54,649 nt of DNA from Promethearchaeota archaeon (GCA_014728035.1 WJMJ01000042.1:1-54649), one strand, 5' to 3'. Positions 16,301 to 25,338 are shown, numbered from the stretch's first letter. Made by a program: numbers and translations. Notes: generated by a model from the letters alone, not told the origin.

Positions 16301-19278
16301 ACCCATATCTAGCAATGAACAATCAGAGTGTTGCAATCGTCGACTTCGGTCAGTGGGAAGAGATTACCGGAGACTCCACTGAAACATCTGATTTCTACAT
16401 TGTAGCAGAAACCTCGATGGAAGTTGAGAATATTGAATTCGCAATCTCACAGGATCTTAAAACCTTCGTCACGATAGATCCCGAAGACTATGTCTTTTAC
16501 TTTGAGACCTCAGTACCTACTCTTGGTTTCATCGCAATGATGGGAGTTAACGTTGACAATGTTCTGAACCAAGCTAAGTGGGATGATTTCAGATATCTCA
16601 AGATTGCTGTCAGAGGTGGAGATACGTACAAGATAGATGCTGCTTTTGGAAGAGTTAATCGTCCAATAGCAACTGCTTTGACAGTAAGTATTGGAGATGT
16701 GAAGACTACTGAGCCTTCTAGTGGAGCTGAGGAGTTCATTATAGGAACTGTTGATGGCGAGATAATGGCATATTCTTCTCTTGGTTCAAAGGTGTGGGAG
16801 AGTCAATCAGACCAACCAAGGTTCTCATTAGGTACACAAATCTGGGACATCGTCCAAGTTACAGGAAGAGGGAGAATACCAACTTGGCTTCTTGATGGCG
16901 AACTCGTCCAAGACTCAGATTTGACAGGAAGTATACCAGGTTTTGAACGATTCACTTCCTATACGATGGTAAATATTGACTACAACAGCGCATTGGATAT
17001 CGTAGCAACTGTCAAAGAAGGGGCATATAGTCGATTAATCTATCTAAGAAATACGGGTACAGATGAATCTCCAAGCTTTACTTTCGTTCCTAACTACTTC
17101 ATCACTCAGTCTACCCTAACAGATGACCAAATTCTTGGATTCTCTTCAATAGAGATGGGAGATTTAGATGGTGACAATGATGTTGATATGCTCTATGGAA
17201 CTGTTTGGTACGATGTTGATACTGGATGGTACTATGAGCTCGACTACTTTGAGCAGACCAGTTACAATTACTGGACAGAGAGAGCTGGATACATTCCCAC
17301 ACTCTCATCTGCTGTAAGCGGAAATGGATACTTGCCTCAAGTCACAATGCAAGACTTGGATTATGACGGTGATCTTGATGTCACAATAGCTCTAGCAGAA
17401 CTACATATGTTCGAACAGATAGATTACTTCTCTGGTAGTCAATTTTTCTTTGCAGAAGACTCCAATTATTTCAATACAATAAACAATGACTTTCGAACAA
17501 ATGATATGCCTGGAAAAGTAGGATTTGCAGATTTTGATATGGATAGTGATATCGATATCATAGTGCCTCATTCAACTAGTAATTTCACGAATGATGGGAT
17601 AAATACGAATGCTTCTCGAATGACATTCTACGAGAATACTGGAAACTGGAAGAATGTTGAATGGACTAAGAGGAGAGCTATCTTTGAGCCAGATTTCACA
17701 GGTACACTAATTGATCCAGATCACGGTTACACCGGTCCATTAATTCAGGACCTTGATGGCGATAGTGTGCCAGATTTAGTAGTACTTCAAAAAGACTCGA
17801 TAGACCGATTCTTTGGGAGATTTGATCATAATGCCTTCATTGCCGCTACCTATCCTTATCTCCATATGGTAGAGGTGGATAAGAGATCCCAGAGCAATGG
17901 TTATTGGGGATATGAAGCTTATGACTCATGGTCAAACTCGTTCATATTCGAATCCTGGTCGAGATCTCTGGAATTTGGAGATGTAGACCAAGATAACCTT
18001 CCTGAGGTCTTTGTTGGTTCCTTTGACAACAACATAATCGCGTTTGAAAATGTTGCTAACAATACCTATCGAAGATCATGGAGGTCTCAAGATATCTTCC
18101 TTCAATCTTGGACTGGTGAAGGAACACTACCCGTTTATCGAAATGTTAGAGATATGGTAATCGGTGACCAAGACAAGGATGGAAAACAAGAGATAATCAT
18201 GACAGCGGGGTACAATGTCTATGTGTTTGAGACAATTGGTACAGATATGTACGAGCTTGTGTGGATGTCTTCACCCATAGCTTTCATACCTCCAGATGCA
18301 TTATCTGCATATGAACCTCCAGTACCTCGGGCACCGGACCCCATTGCAATTGACCAAGACTTGGATAATGATGGAAAACCTGAGATTATTGTAGGTGCTG
18401 AATTCTATCTTATCATCTACGAAATGGTTGGGGATAACAACTATACTCCAGTTCAACATTATGAACTAGCCCCATATGAATCCGGAAACGCAGATATCAA
18501 AAGCATAATCACTCTTGATAGCGACAAGGATAGCTTCCGAGAGATTGTAGTAGTTGGATCGGATGAGGTCATTGATTATGGCGTTGTCGAACCAGTAACT
18601 GGATGGATGCGAGTATTTGAAAATGCCAGAACAGATGAAGGCGGCCATAAGAACGATAGTTACGTCATGTACTACTTCGATAATCTGAATGGGCCAGGTT
18701 ATGCGTTAGACACGGCAGACTTTGACAATAATGAATTGCCTGAGATATTCGTTGGAACATGGGATGGAATAGAGATTTACGAATCCATTGCTGATAATGC
18801 ACTATCGCTACAACGTCAGCTTCCAACACCTGAACCCACAAAAGCAATTAGAGTAGGTAACACCGATACTGATAGCTGGATGGAAATAGTAGCTGGCTCG
18901 GGTAAGAATCTCACTGTATATGAACAGAATCAGACCTATGACAGGTCAGACCACTACTACGACGAAGTGTGGAACAGTGGACCACTTCATGAAGAAATCA
19001 CCGATATCCGTATTGGTGATTCGAATCAAAACAATCGATTAGAGATTATTGCTGTTGCATTGAAGGGGTATCTCTACTCCTTTGAGTGGAGGCCAAATGC
19101 TACAGAGAGTGGAGGTTTAGCCTTCTCAATGGCTCAGGAAAATACTGTTAGTTATCCTGAGATCGGAAATCCAACGAAGATCATGCCAATAGCCGACTCT
19201 AGAAATCTGATTGTCACGAGATTCTCAGATCCACAACATATAGACTCCAGATTTACACAGGAGGATGACATACAATGA
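13396..19278 (+). CDS. Giant secreted multi-propeller protein (VCBS/FG-GAP and NHL repeats)
   Basis: 1960 residues with a signal peptide (about 7-30). Residues 60-330 carry FG-GAP/VCBS blades (FMDADNDDRLEVVAGSADG, IVDSDNDTQYEIVAGSQD). Residues 425-920 carry NHL blades (GQFDNPTGITVDEDGFVYVAD, GQFEYPAGIAIDSNDSVYIAD), the six- or seven-bladed fold found in extracellular and scaffold proteins. From about 1130 to 1930 more VCBS-like blades follow (MGDLDGDNDVDMLYG, GDVDQDNLPEVFVGS, DLDNDGKPEIIVGAE), again with likely calcium sites. No C-terminal membrane helix is seen, so it is probably released or held by a partner, the flanking genes being anchored. Start and stop overlap both neighbours by 4 bases, arguing for coupled translation in fixed stoichiometry. 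Confidence 0.85.
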   Translation: MRQTTPKLLAVLFATLMLVSLMPASIPDISTTGTNEEGLTNVPQDSMLQLEDPDFNLTNDYQKIWEPNNIRGSSHAVATTEDGEYMASAGGYLNDREVHIYRWHDGINQYYPIWDAGDSVIRGDVLDVAFMDADNDDRLEVVAGSADGTIYIFEQQGVQDDEFGLYSPAHRWDLVWDSGYMLDRQVWSIRTFDIDYDSHDEIIAGVWDGKVYVFDFIDAEAWPYCLDENWFIFELVWDSGDTISDRVNDIAIVDSDNDTQYEIVAGSQDHKVYIFEACACLRNQFTLMWDSGDTIYAPINSVAASQGLDGDNFGEIGVSAYGLGFYVFEYNGETEDFDVRKVNRDIMSWERGISQTTGVYTGYEADEWIDRKVYGWETQGIYENDPIPAPYDTEYLGGASALGGPWDDNETTFNSTEEFQFMREWKFPFGNETGELELPYDIASSPDGTYYLTDYSDDRVVQLGENMEFLTMWGEEGNETGQFDNPTGITVDEDGFVYVADFENSRIQKFNPDGSFILSIGSNGTALGQFHRVFDVATRDGKLYASDYLNHRIQVFNSTTGTFLFSWGNQGAGNGQFEYPAGIAIDSNDSVYIADVDNDRVQKFYEDGTFVITWGSSGVNSGEFDQPGFIVIDSDDRVYVSDTANDRVQKFSSTGDYESEFGESGPGTGQFSSLVGITLHNETGILALDYADQQIQRFAIQEYDVKQIISVSDKTDLVFDFTFDSEGNYYITSGLTSTILKYSSDGIYIKNWTIPSAGWAFGIEMHDNGTIFVSDANNHVIYSYDTNGTLLSTFGSYGTNPGQLDTPVALAISNDLLYVSEYNNDRISVFNLTSLDVEIIGISGSALGEINEPYGLTFDHEGILYVADRGNNRIQRFYKNGTAIDTWIDNDEPIFLEFNSDGYLYVTGGSYRTLKKYSPNGVLVDVFDGEFATYESRNGDASSWGIEFIPQNNSLMIVDSDHDSLIMIDPYLAMNNQSVAIVDFGQWEEITGDSTETSDFYIVAETSMEVENIEFAISQDLKTFVTIDPEDYVFYFETSVPTLGFIAMMGVNVDNVLNQAKWDDFRYLKIAVRGGDTYKIDAAFGRVNRPIATALTVSIGDVKTTEPSSGAEEFIIGTVDGEIMAYSSLGSKVWESQSDQPRFSLGTQIWDIVQVTGRGRIPTWLLDGELVQDSDLTGSIPGFERFTSYTMVNIDYNSALDIVATVKEGAYSRLIYLRNTGTDESPSFTFVPNYFITQSTLTDDQILGFSSIEMGDLDGDNDVDMLYGTVWYDVDTGWYYELDYFEQTSYNYWTERAGYIPTLSSAVSGNGYLPQVTMQDLDYDGDLDVTIALAELHMFEQIDYFSGSQFFFAEDSNYFNTINNDFRTNDMPGKVGFADFDMDSDIDIIVPHSTSNFTNDGINTNASRMTFYENTGNWKNVEWTKRRAIFEPDFTGTLIDPDHGYTGPLIQDLDGDSVPDLVVLQKDSIDRFFGRFDHNAFIAATYPYLHMVEVDKRSQSNGYWGYEAYDSWSNSFIFESWSRSLEFGDVDQDNLPEVFVGSFDNNIIAFENVANNTYRRSWRSQDIFLQSWTGEGTLPVYRNVRDMVIGDQDKDGKQEIIMTAGYNVYVFETIGTDMYELVWMSSPIAFIPPDALSAYEPPVPRAPDPIAIDQDLDNDGKPEIIVGAEFYLIIYEMVGDNNYTPVQHYELAPYESGNADIKSIITLDSDKDSFREIVVVGSDEVIDYGVVEPVTGWMRVFENARTDEGGHKNDSYVMYYFDNLNGPGYALDTADFDNNELPEIFVGTWDGIEIYESIADNALSLQRQLPTPEPTKAIRVGNTDTDSWMEIVAGSGKNLTVYEQNQTYDRSDHYYDEVWNSGPLHEEITDIRIGDSNQNNRLEIIAVALKGYLYSFEWRPNATESGGLAFSMAQENTVSYPEIGNPTKIMPIADSRNLIVTRFSDPQHIDSRFTQEDDIQ

Positions 19279-21077
19279 ATACACATACGAAATATTTACT
19301 GAGCTTACTTGTAGTCTTCACGTTCATCTCGATAGCTGCTACTCCGCCCATCTATGTGAACTATTCAGGACCTGTTAACCAAGAACAATGGAAACAAGAC
19401 TTGATAGAGTACATGGATGCATGGCAATTGGTAGACCCAGAGAAGAGAACACAGCAAGTAGATGATGTTTCATGGCAGATTGGATATAATTGGCAACAGA
19501 AGAAATTAGCATCAATGGACGTGGATTTCGGATACCTTGATACATTCAACTTCACAAACAGCAACAACACGTTTGGTAACTTTGTGATGACATCTGAGGA
19601 AGTCAACTCCAATCTTAGAAATTACATTCACCAACTCCTTTACAATGATATCGAACTCGCTTGTGAAGTAAGTGTGCTTGACATTATGTTATTCAGAGCT
19701 TTTGATTCTTTGATAATTGATTGGATAGACATGAGCTTTGCAGGATTCTGTAATGGTTTCGCTCAAGCTTCACGAGACTTCTACAATGATCCCGAACTCA
19801 TCCCCTTGGGAATAGATCACACATACAATTTACCATCACCAAATCCTAACGAAACAATATCTCAACAAACTGGTGGAGATGTTGTTGAAGCTGTGATCAA
19901 GGAATATGTCCTTTGGAAAGGTTCTGGTGCATTCTTCAATCCAAATCACTTACTGAATTGGATTAAGATTTACCTTGGTATCCCCACCCCACAAGGAGGA
20001 ATTACCAATGCACAAGAACTTGAAAAAGTCCAATCAGCAATGATGGTAGGAACTCCTCATTACACACCAGCAGTCATTCTCCTTATGGCTCCAATTTGGG
20101 AAGTTCCAGAACCTACAGAGAGTCACTTTGTTACCGCTTATGACTATGACGTGAATCCTAACGGATCAACTACTCTCTATGTTTACAACAACAATGACAG
20201 ATATACTGGTCCCGATAATATGTACACGGATTGGATTCTCATTGATTCAAATGGGAATTTCAAAGGTACAAAATTGCATCCTGACGCGAATTACAGCAGA
20301 ATTGCATTCTATCCTGACACTGGAGAGTACAACAATATCCTTACTGCGTTGATGGACTTGCTTCCCAAACTGTTAGGTGTAGGTGTGTTCAGTCCTGTAG
20401 ATGTTGAGATAACTGATCCTATCGGTCGCTCAATCAGGATAGATGACGAAGGAAATCAGTATCATGAGTATCCAGCTCTCATGGTTAATGATGATGGAGA
20501 AAAACAGATTCTGATGCCTTTTGTTCAAGGGCTCCCCTACACAATTAATCTAACAGGAAATGATGTGGGAGATTTCCGCCTTGAAACAAATAGATTCAAT
20601 GGAGAAGAACTACTAACAAACGAAATTAACGGTACTACAGAACCGGATAAGAAAGATGTGTATACTGTCACTCTCAGAGATGAAGGAATCGATATTGTTG
20701 ATACTGGTGTATATTTACAGGAAGCTATGATTCTATCAGGTTCATCTGTTGAACTAGAATGGTCCCAGTTCGATAATGAAGCCACTTTTGAAGCATATGA
20801 AATATATATTTCAAAGAGTCCTGACAAACTAGGTCAGAAATATGGTGAATCCATCACTGATATAGCTCAGACTTCGAGTGTAATCACTGGATTAACACCA
20901 GAAACTACCTACTTCTTTACTGTGAAGACCATAACAAACGACAACACAACATACCAATCCAATCGAGTGGGAGCAGCAATGCCGGAAGATATCACTTTCT
21001 GGATCTACTTGATTGTAGGAATTGCTGGAATCAGTGTTGTGATACTTGCATTGGTTCTTTACAGACGAAGAGAGTAA
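19275..21077 (+). CDS. Membrane-anchored papain/C39-like cysteine peptidase candidate with FN3-like domain
   Basis: 600 residues. A signal peptide (about 6-22) is followed by a domain whose residues fit a papain-like triad: C159 in SFAGFCNGFAQAS at a helix start, H284 in ESHFVTAYDYD, and N305 or D308 in LYVYNNND. Residues 285-325 read like the terminal strands of C39-type peptidases. Residues about 480-570 resemble a fibronectin type III domain (VELEWSQFDNEATFEAYEIYIS, ITGLTPETTYFFTVKT). One membrane helix (about 575-597) and a short RRRE tail close it. It is last in the three-gene operon, whose two other products are giant surface proteins, so it may process or crosslink them. The peptidase call rests on the motif order only. 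Confidence 0.6.
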   Translation: MNTHTKYLLSLLVVFTFISIAATPPIYVNYSGPVNQEQWKQDLIEYMDAWQLVDPEKRTQQVDDVSWQIGYNWQQKKLASMDVDFGYLDTFNFTNSNNTFGNFVMTSEEVNSNLRNYIHQLLYNDIELACEVSVLDIMLFRAFDSLIIDWIDMSFAGFCNGFAQASRDFYNDPELIPLGIDHTYNLPSPNPNETISQQTGGDVVEAVIKEYVLWKGSGAFFNPNHLLNWIKIYLGIPTPQGGITNAQELEKVQSAMMVGTPHYTPAVILLMAPIWEVPEPTESHFVTAYDYDVNPNGSTTLYVYNNNDRYTGPDNMYTDWILIDSNGNFKGTKLHPDANYSRIAFYPDTGEYNNILTALMDLLPKLLGVGVFSPVDVEITDPIGRSIRIDDEGNQYHEYPALMVNDDGEKQILMPFVQGLPYTINLTGNDVGDFRLETNRFNGEELLTNEINGTTEPDKKDVYTVTLRDEGIDIVDTGVYLQEAMILSGSSVELEWSQFDNEATFEAYEIYISKSPDKLGQKYGESITDIAQTSSVITGLTPETTYFFTVKTITNDNTTYQSNRVGAAMPEDITFWIYLIVGIAGISVVILALVLYRRRE

Positions 21078-21086
21078 GACAACAAT

Positions 21087-21107
21087 GGATGAACGTCATG
21101 TTCATCC
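21087..21107. terminator. Perfect hairpin between convergent genes
   Basis: GGATGAAC, loop GTCAT, GTTCATCC. It fills the 36-base gap between the operon's stop (21077) and the stop of the minus-strand kinase (21114), so it may serve both. Confidence 0.5.
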
Positions 21108-21113
21108 AGACTA

Positions 21114-22874
21114 CTATTCGGGATAACAAGGTTTCATAAGCAGATTCATCACAGCACTTCTGACTTGGTCATCAGCAACAAAACCTGTCAGCTCTTTATC
21201 ACAAATTTTGATGAAAGGTAGCATAGGAAGTTCGTCTTGAGAAACTCCTGCTAATGGATCGTCAACATTGATCTCTTGAACCACTCGATGTGGAATAGTG
21301 AGTTCATCTAGAACACCTTGGAGAACTTCAAGAGTAGGCTCACAGAATAGGCAGTGATTGCTCTTATAGAAGGTAATACAGGTCTCGCGACCGCACGGGA
21401 GTTCTGTTTTTTCAACCCATTTTGGAATCTCAAGAATGAATTTACTTCCTTGGGTGTGGTCACCCTCAACTCGGTCCTCTACCCAAATACGACCTCCAAT
21501 ATGCTCGACAATTGCATCAACCAATGTAAGACCGAGACCCCTACCGACAAGTTGAGCATCTGGGTGTCCGGTCCGTTTGAATATGTACTTCTTCAGAGTA
21601 TCGCTTATGCCTGGTCCGTGGTCCTCAAAAACAATTCTAACAAAGCCATCAGGATTGATATCCTCAGCATGAATCAGTACGGTTACATCATTGTCTGTAT
21701 CGTACATTACTGCATTGTGAAGGATATTGAAAAATATCGACTCGACAAATCGATGTCCAGCAACTTCATAGAGAGCTGGGTCGATATCACTTGATATCTT
21801 TACAGATTTCCATGGGAAATCATCCTTTACCCTAGTAATTGCTTCTTTCATGAATGGTTCAATATCTACACATTCGATAGCTGGGGGAGAATCTCGCAAT
21901 GTAATGATAGCACGCATATTAGCAATCATACGAGCTGCTCTTCTAACATTCCAATTTGCTTCAGTGATTATTCTCTGTACTTGGTCAGGGATTTCAAGGG
22001 TTTCGTTGATCAGTCCCATCGCAAATAGAATGCTCTGATTTACATTATTCAAATCGTGAGTCATTACTTCAAGATACAGATTAGCACGTTCTCGTTCCAT
22101 TCGTTCTCGAGCTTCTGCAGCTTTACGTCTATCGATATCGAGAGCCATAAATCCGATAGAAGAACCACTATCATCAATCAGAGGACTAGAATTTATACTG
22201 ACCCAGATGTGTTTTCCTTCAGAGTTTACTAGTTTCATTTCGAGATCGTTCAAAATTTTTCCTTGCAAAGCTTCATCCAGTATTTGCTTTGCAATATCAT
22301 GAAACTTTTCCTCTTTCGGGAAAAATGATGAGATATTACGTTTTAGAAGATCTGAGGCACTGTAACCTAAAAGCACCTGTGCTGCGCTATTTGCCTGTTG
22401 AATTGTTCCTCGTCTGCTTAGTGTGAAGTAAGCAATGGGAGATGATTCGTACAATGACTTGTATCGAGCCTTGGAATCTTCAATAGCAGATTCTAATTTG
22501 ATCTGCTCACTTATATCACGGACAATACCAACTACTGCAGGTCTACCCTCAAAAAAGAAATCTGCAGTACTCATCTCGACTATCAAAGTCTGTCTTCTCT
22601 TATCTAACAAATGTGCTCGAAAACTTGGACGCTCTTTCTCACCCCAATCAAAACTTTCTTGCACATTTTTGAATGAATGGCGAGTTATTGGGTCGATGAA
22701 ATCTTCAAAAGGTCGACCCAGGAGTTTGTCCTCATCGTACTTGAGCATCCTCATGAAAGCTGGATTCACCATTGCAATACAATCATCTTGAATCACAACG
22801 ATGCCATCGTTAGCCATTTCTAAGATACTTCGATATCGTTCAGCTGATTCGTCAGAGGGCTTTTGCTTTGGCAT
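21114..22874 (-). CDS. PAS-PAS histidine kinase fused to a C-terminal thioredoxin-like domain
   Basis: 586 residues from ATG 22874, which has AAGGA six bases upstream; ATG 22892 is an alternative without such a site. Numbering here is from 22892. Two PAS domains (about 18-130 and 143-255) lead to an H-box YLEVMTHDLNN with H279, then a HATPase domain with N389/N393, DHGPG (424-428) and GRGLGL (450-455). After the kinase ends near 490 comes a further 100 residues: CITFYKSNHCLFCEP with a C514-x-x-C517 redox motif, a helix, and MLPFIKICDKELTGF with P559 in the cis-Pro position. That is a thioredoxin/glutaredoxin fold. A thiol-redox output or input attached to the kinase is inferred. No membrane helix. 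It is convergent with the surface operon. Confidence 0.85.
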   Translation of the reverse strand: MPKQKPSDESAERYRSILEMANDGIVVIQDDCIAMVNPAFMRMLKYDEDKLLGRPFEDFIDPITRHSFKNVQESFDWGEKERPSFRAHLLDKRRQTLIVEMSTADFFFEGRPAVVGIVRDISEQIKLESAIEDSKARYKSLYESSPIAYFTLSRRGTIQQANSAAQVLLGYSASDLLKRNISSFFPKEEKFHDIAKQILDEALQGKILNDLEMKLVNSEGKHIWVSINSSPLIDDSGSSIGFMALDIDRRKAAEARERMERERANLYLEVMTHDLNNVNQSILFAMGLINETLEIPDQVQRIITEANWNVRRAARMIANMRAIITLRDSPPAIECVDIEPFMKEAITRVKDDFPWKSVKISSDIDPALYEVAGHRFVESIFFNILHNAVMYDTDNDVTVLIHAEDINPDGFVRIVFEDHGPGISDTLKKYIFKRTGHPDAQLVGRGLGLTLVDAIVEHIGGRIWVEDRVEGDHTQGSKFILEIPKWVEKTELPCGRETCITFYKSNHCLFCEPTLEVLQGVLDELTIPHRVVQEINVDDPLAGVSQDELPMLPFIKICDKELTGFVADDQVRSAVMNLLMKPCYPE

Positions 22875-23076
22875 AGACGTTCCTTCGTGCATGTTTTTAG
22901 TGGTTAATCACGTCTTTCAATGTTCAAACAAAGAACTTCGAGTCAAATCGATACGTCCAAATCACCACTTGGTCCCAAGAATAGTTCTGTTTTTTACATT
23001 TTAATAGTTACGTGGATAGATTTCACATACAAATATCGATTTTTTAGTAGTCAGGTTTCATTTGTTAAAACCATAT

Positions 23077-23127
23077 CTTTATTTTCGATATTAACGTTTT
23101 TACAATTGTTCAAATGTTAGAATATAT
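23077..23127 (+). promoter_or_regulatory. Promoter/operator region of the metal-efflux operon
   Basis: CTTTATTTT (23077-23085) is a TATA-like element, with RNA expected to start near 23105. TTGTTCAAATGTTAGAA (23107-23122) overlaps that point and resembles the TTCAAAT-containing imperfect palindromes bound by ArsR-family repressors, but symmetry is poor. Confidence 0.3.
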
Positions 23128-23436
23128 GTGGTTACGATGGATGATGATATTCAAACACCAATCGCGAGAGAAATGGCTTTGATATTCAAGGCTCTCGCAG
23201 ATGAATCAAGATTACGTGTAATTGGATTGCTGCTTAGACAAAGAGAGGTCTGTGTATCAGATATAGCCAAGGAATTAGGGCTTACAACTAGCAGTGTGAG
23301 TCACCATCTTGGCCTACTAACAAGACTAGGGTTTGTAGACTATACGAGAGATGGCAAGTTTGTATACTATAGTGTTACAGATGATTGCATCAAGGATATC
23401 ATTCAAAGGGTGAGGGATCATGTCAGAGGCAACTAG
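23128..23436 (+). CDS. ArsR-family metal-sensing repressor
   Basis: 102 residues from GTG 23128; ATG 23137 would give 99. A winged helix-turn-helix fills the chain: FKALADESRLRVIGLLL, then VCVSDIAKELGLTTSSVSHHLGLL as the recognition helices and DGKFVYYSV as the wing. The C-terminal helix holds D85-x-C87-x10-H98, spaced like the alpha-5 site of CzrA/SmtB-type sensors of Zn, Co or Cd, with Cys in place of a His; C42 is the lone Cys in the alpha-3 position, so a CadC-type alpha-3 site is incomplete. It overlaps the efflux ATPase by 17 bases, so it should repress its own operon until metal binds. Confidence 0.88.
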   Translation: MVTMDDDIQTPIAREMALIFKALADESRLRVIGLLLRQREVCVSDIAKELGLTTSSVSHHLGLLTRLGFVDYTRDGKFVYYSVTDDCIKDIIQRVRDHVRGN

Positions 23437-25333
23437 TCATGCTTGCCATTATTGCGCAGCAGAACAAGCAAAGAAAGAAGAAACAGATTTCATACTCAGC
23501 TATATAATGGCTGTAATTTCAGGAATCTTACTTGCCTTTGGTGTTTTATCTGAATTTTTCTTGGATATTAACGAAGAAATAGTCTTGGTCATTTTTGTTC
23601 TATCAATAATGATATCTGGAAGAAACATCATTCCAAAAGGGATTAGAGGAGCCGCGAATCTTCACCTCGATATCAATTTTCTCATGACTTCAGCTGCAAT
23701 AGGAGGAGTCTTGATTGGAGCTCCAGCTGAAGGAGCAGCTGTGATGTTCTTATTCTTCATTGCAGAATTATTAGAAGAAAAGGCTGGAGATAGAGTTCGT
23801 AGCGAGATTCAAAGTCTAGTTGAATTAGAACCACCGACAGTAGAAGTGAAAGGAGATGAGGGAGAGTACTATACGAGCCCCGATGATGTAGAAGTAGGGC
23901 AAGTAATTATTGTACGACCAGGAGAAAGAATAGGGCTAGACGGAATTATCGTTTATGGTTCTTCATCTATAAATCAATCACATATCACAGGAGAATCCAT
24001 CCCAATTCAGAAACAGGTCGATGACGAAGTCTATGCTGGTTCTATCAACATTAGTGGATATCTGGAAATTGAGGTAACAAAATTATCGAAGGATTCTGTC
24101 CTATCAAAAATAATCAGTCTAATCGAAGAAGCTCGAAATAAACGAGCTCCAACAGAAAAGCTGGTTTCTAGATTTTCTCATGTCTATACACCTCTAATCG
24201 TAGTAGCATCTTTCTTATTGGGACTCGTAACACTAATCTTAGGGGCACCAATAAATCAAGCAATCTATCGTGGTCTGACATTACTCGTGACCTCATGCCC
24301 ATGTGCCTTTGCAATATCAATTCCAGTCAGTATGGTAGCATCAATCACAGGTGCTGCTAGAGATGGTGTTCTAATCAAAGGATCTACATATATTGAAAAA
24401 ATGAGTAATATTCGTACAATAGCATTCGATAAGACAGGAACTTTGACTCAAGGAGAGTTAGAGGTTGTTGAGATATGTAAACACAATGAAGTATCAGCAG
24501 AAAGAATATTGACTATTGCTGCAAGTCTTGAAAGATTATCGGAACATCCAATAGCTAAAGCAATTGTATCAAAGGCAGAATCAGCAAATCTGACACTTCT
24601 GATACCAGAGGATTTCATCTCTGTACCAGGAAGAGGAATTGAAGGTTCTCTTAATGATTCAAAATTCATTGTTGGAAATCATCGTTTTCTCATGGAAAAA
24701 GGAATTGACTTGAAATTTGATGAATCACATAAATGTGGAATTGGTACATTGATATACGTCGTTGAAAATAAAACCCATTTGGGTACTCTAGTACTTGCTG
24801 ATACTATTAGACCCGAGAGTATCGAAACTATCTCTAAATTGAAAGAAAGAGGAATTAGAACGGTAATGTTGACTGGTGACCATGATTTGACAGCTCAGGA
24901 AATCGCAAGACAGCTAGAAATAGATGAGTTTCAAGCAGAATTGCTTCCTGGTCAAAAAGTGGAAGAAATAGAGAAACTGAAACAACTGGGACCAATCATG
25001 ATGATTGGTGATGGTGTAAATGATGCTCCTGCCATAGCAGCTGCTGACATAGGAGCAGCAATGGGAGTTTTCGGAAGCGATACCACAATTGAAACAAGTG
25101 ATGTGGCTCTTATGAAGGATGACATCTCGAGGTTACCAAGATTATTGACTCGGGCAAAACAAACAATGAGTGTAGTAAAACAAAATATAGGAATTTCAAT
25201 TGGCGTCAAGCTGATTATTGCAGTTTTAGCAATTCTTGGGATTGTGTCTCTATGGATGGCAATTCTCTTTGGAGATATGGGAATCACATTTGTTGTTATC
25301 GCCAATGCCCTCAGATTAGCAAGAAAGCAATAA
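23420..25333 (+). CDS. P1B-type heavy-metal (Zn/Cd/Pb) exporting ATPase
   Basis: 637 residues, inner-membrane pump. The membrane motif SCPCAFAISIPV holds C293-P-C295; D337 in DKTGTLT is phosphorylated; GDGVNDAPA forms the hinge. The last helices have a Lys (GVKLIIAVLA) and GDMGITFVVIANALRL, the pattern of ZntA/CadA-type (P1B-2) pumps, so Zn, Cd or Pb is likely. There is no N-terminal HMA domain; a short start with HACHYCAAEQ replaces it. The TGES dephosphorylation loop is seen as ITGESIPI. Transcribed together with the ArsR gene that precedes and overlaps it. Confidence 0.92.
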   Translation: MSEATSHACHYCAAEQAKKEETDFILSYIMAVISGILLAFGVLSEFFLDINEEIVLVIFVLSIMISGRNIIPKGIRGAANLHLDINFLMTSAAIGGVLIGAPAEGAAVMFLFFIAELLEEKAGDRVRSEIQSLVELEPPTVEVKGDEGEYYTSPDDVEVGQVIIVRPGERIGLDGIIVYGSSSINQSHITGESIPIQKQVDDEVYAGSINISGYLEIEVTKLSKDSVLSKIISLIEEARNKRAPTEKLVSRFSHVYTPLIVVASFLLGLVTLILGAPINQAIYRGLTLLVTSCPCAFAISIPVSMVASITGAARDGVLIKGSTYIEKMSNIRTIAFDKTGTLTQGELEVVEICKHNEVSAERILTIAASLERLSEHPIAKAIVSKAESANLTLLIPEDFISVPGRGIEGSLNDSKFIVGNHRFLMEKGIDLKFDESHKCGIGTLIYVVENKTHLGTLVLADTIRPESIETISKLKERGIRTVMLTGDHDLTAQEIARQLEIDEFQAELLPGQKVEEIEKLKQLGPIMMIGDGVNDAPAIAAADIGAAMGVFGSDTTIETSDVALMKDDISRLPRLLTRAKQTMSVVKQNIGISIGVKLIIAVLAILGIVSLWMAILFGDMGITFVVIANALRLARKQ

Positions 25334-25338
25334 TAGAA

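Noticed and set aside
19275..21077. Calling the third operon protein a transglutaminase
   Set aside because: The C-H-N order also fits transglutaminase-like proteins, but the GFCNGFA context is closer to C39/papain peptidases; not decidable by eye, so kept as peptidase candidate.
705..25333. Link between the His/Asp NfeD-like protein and the Zn/Cd efflux operon
   Set aside because: They are 22 kb apart with unrelated operons between; a shared metal is only a guess.
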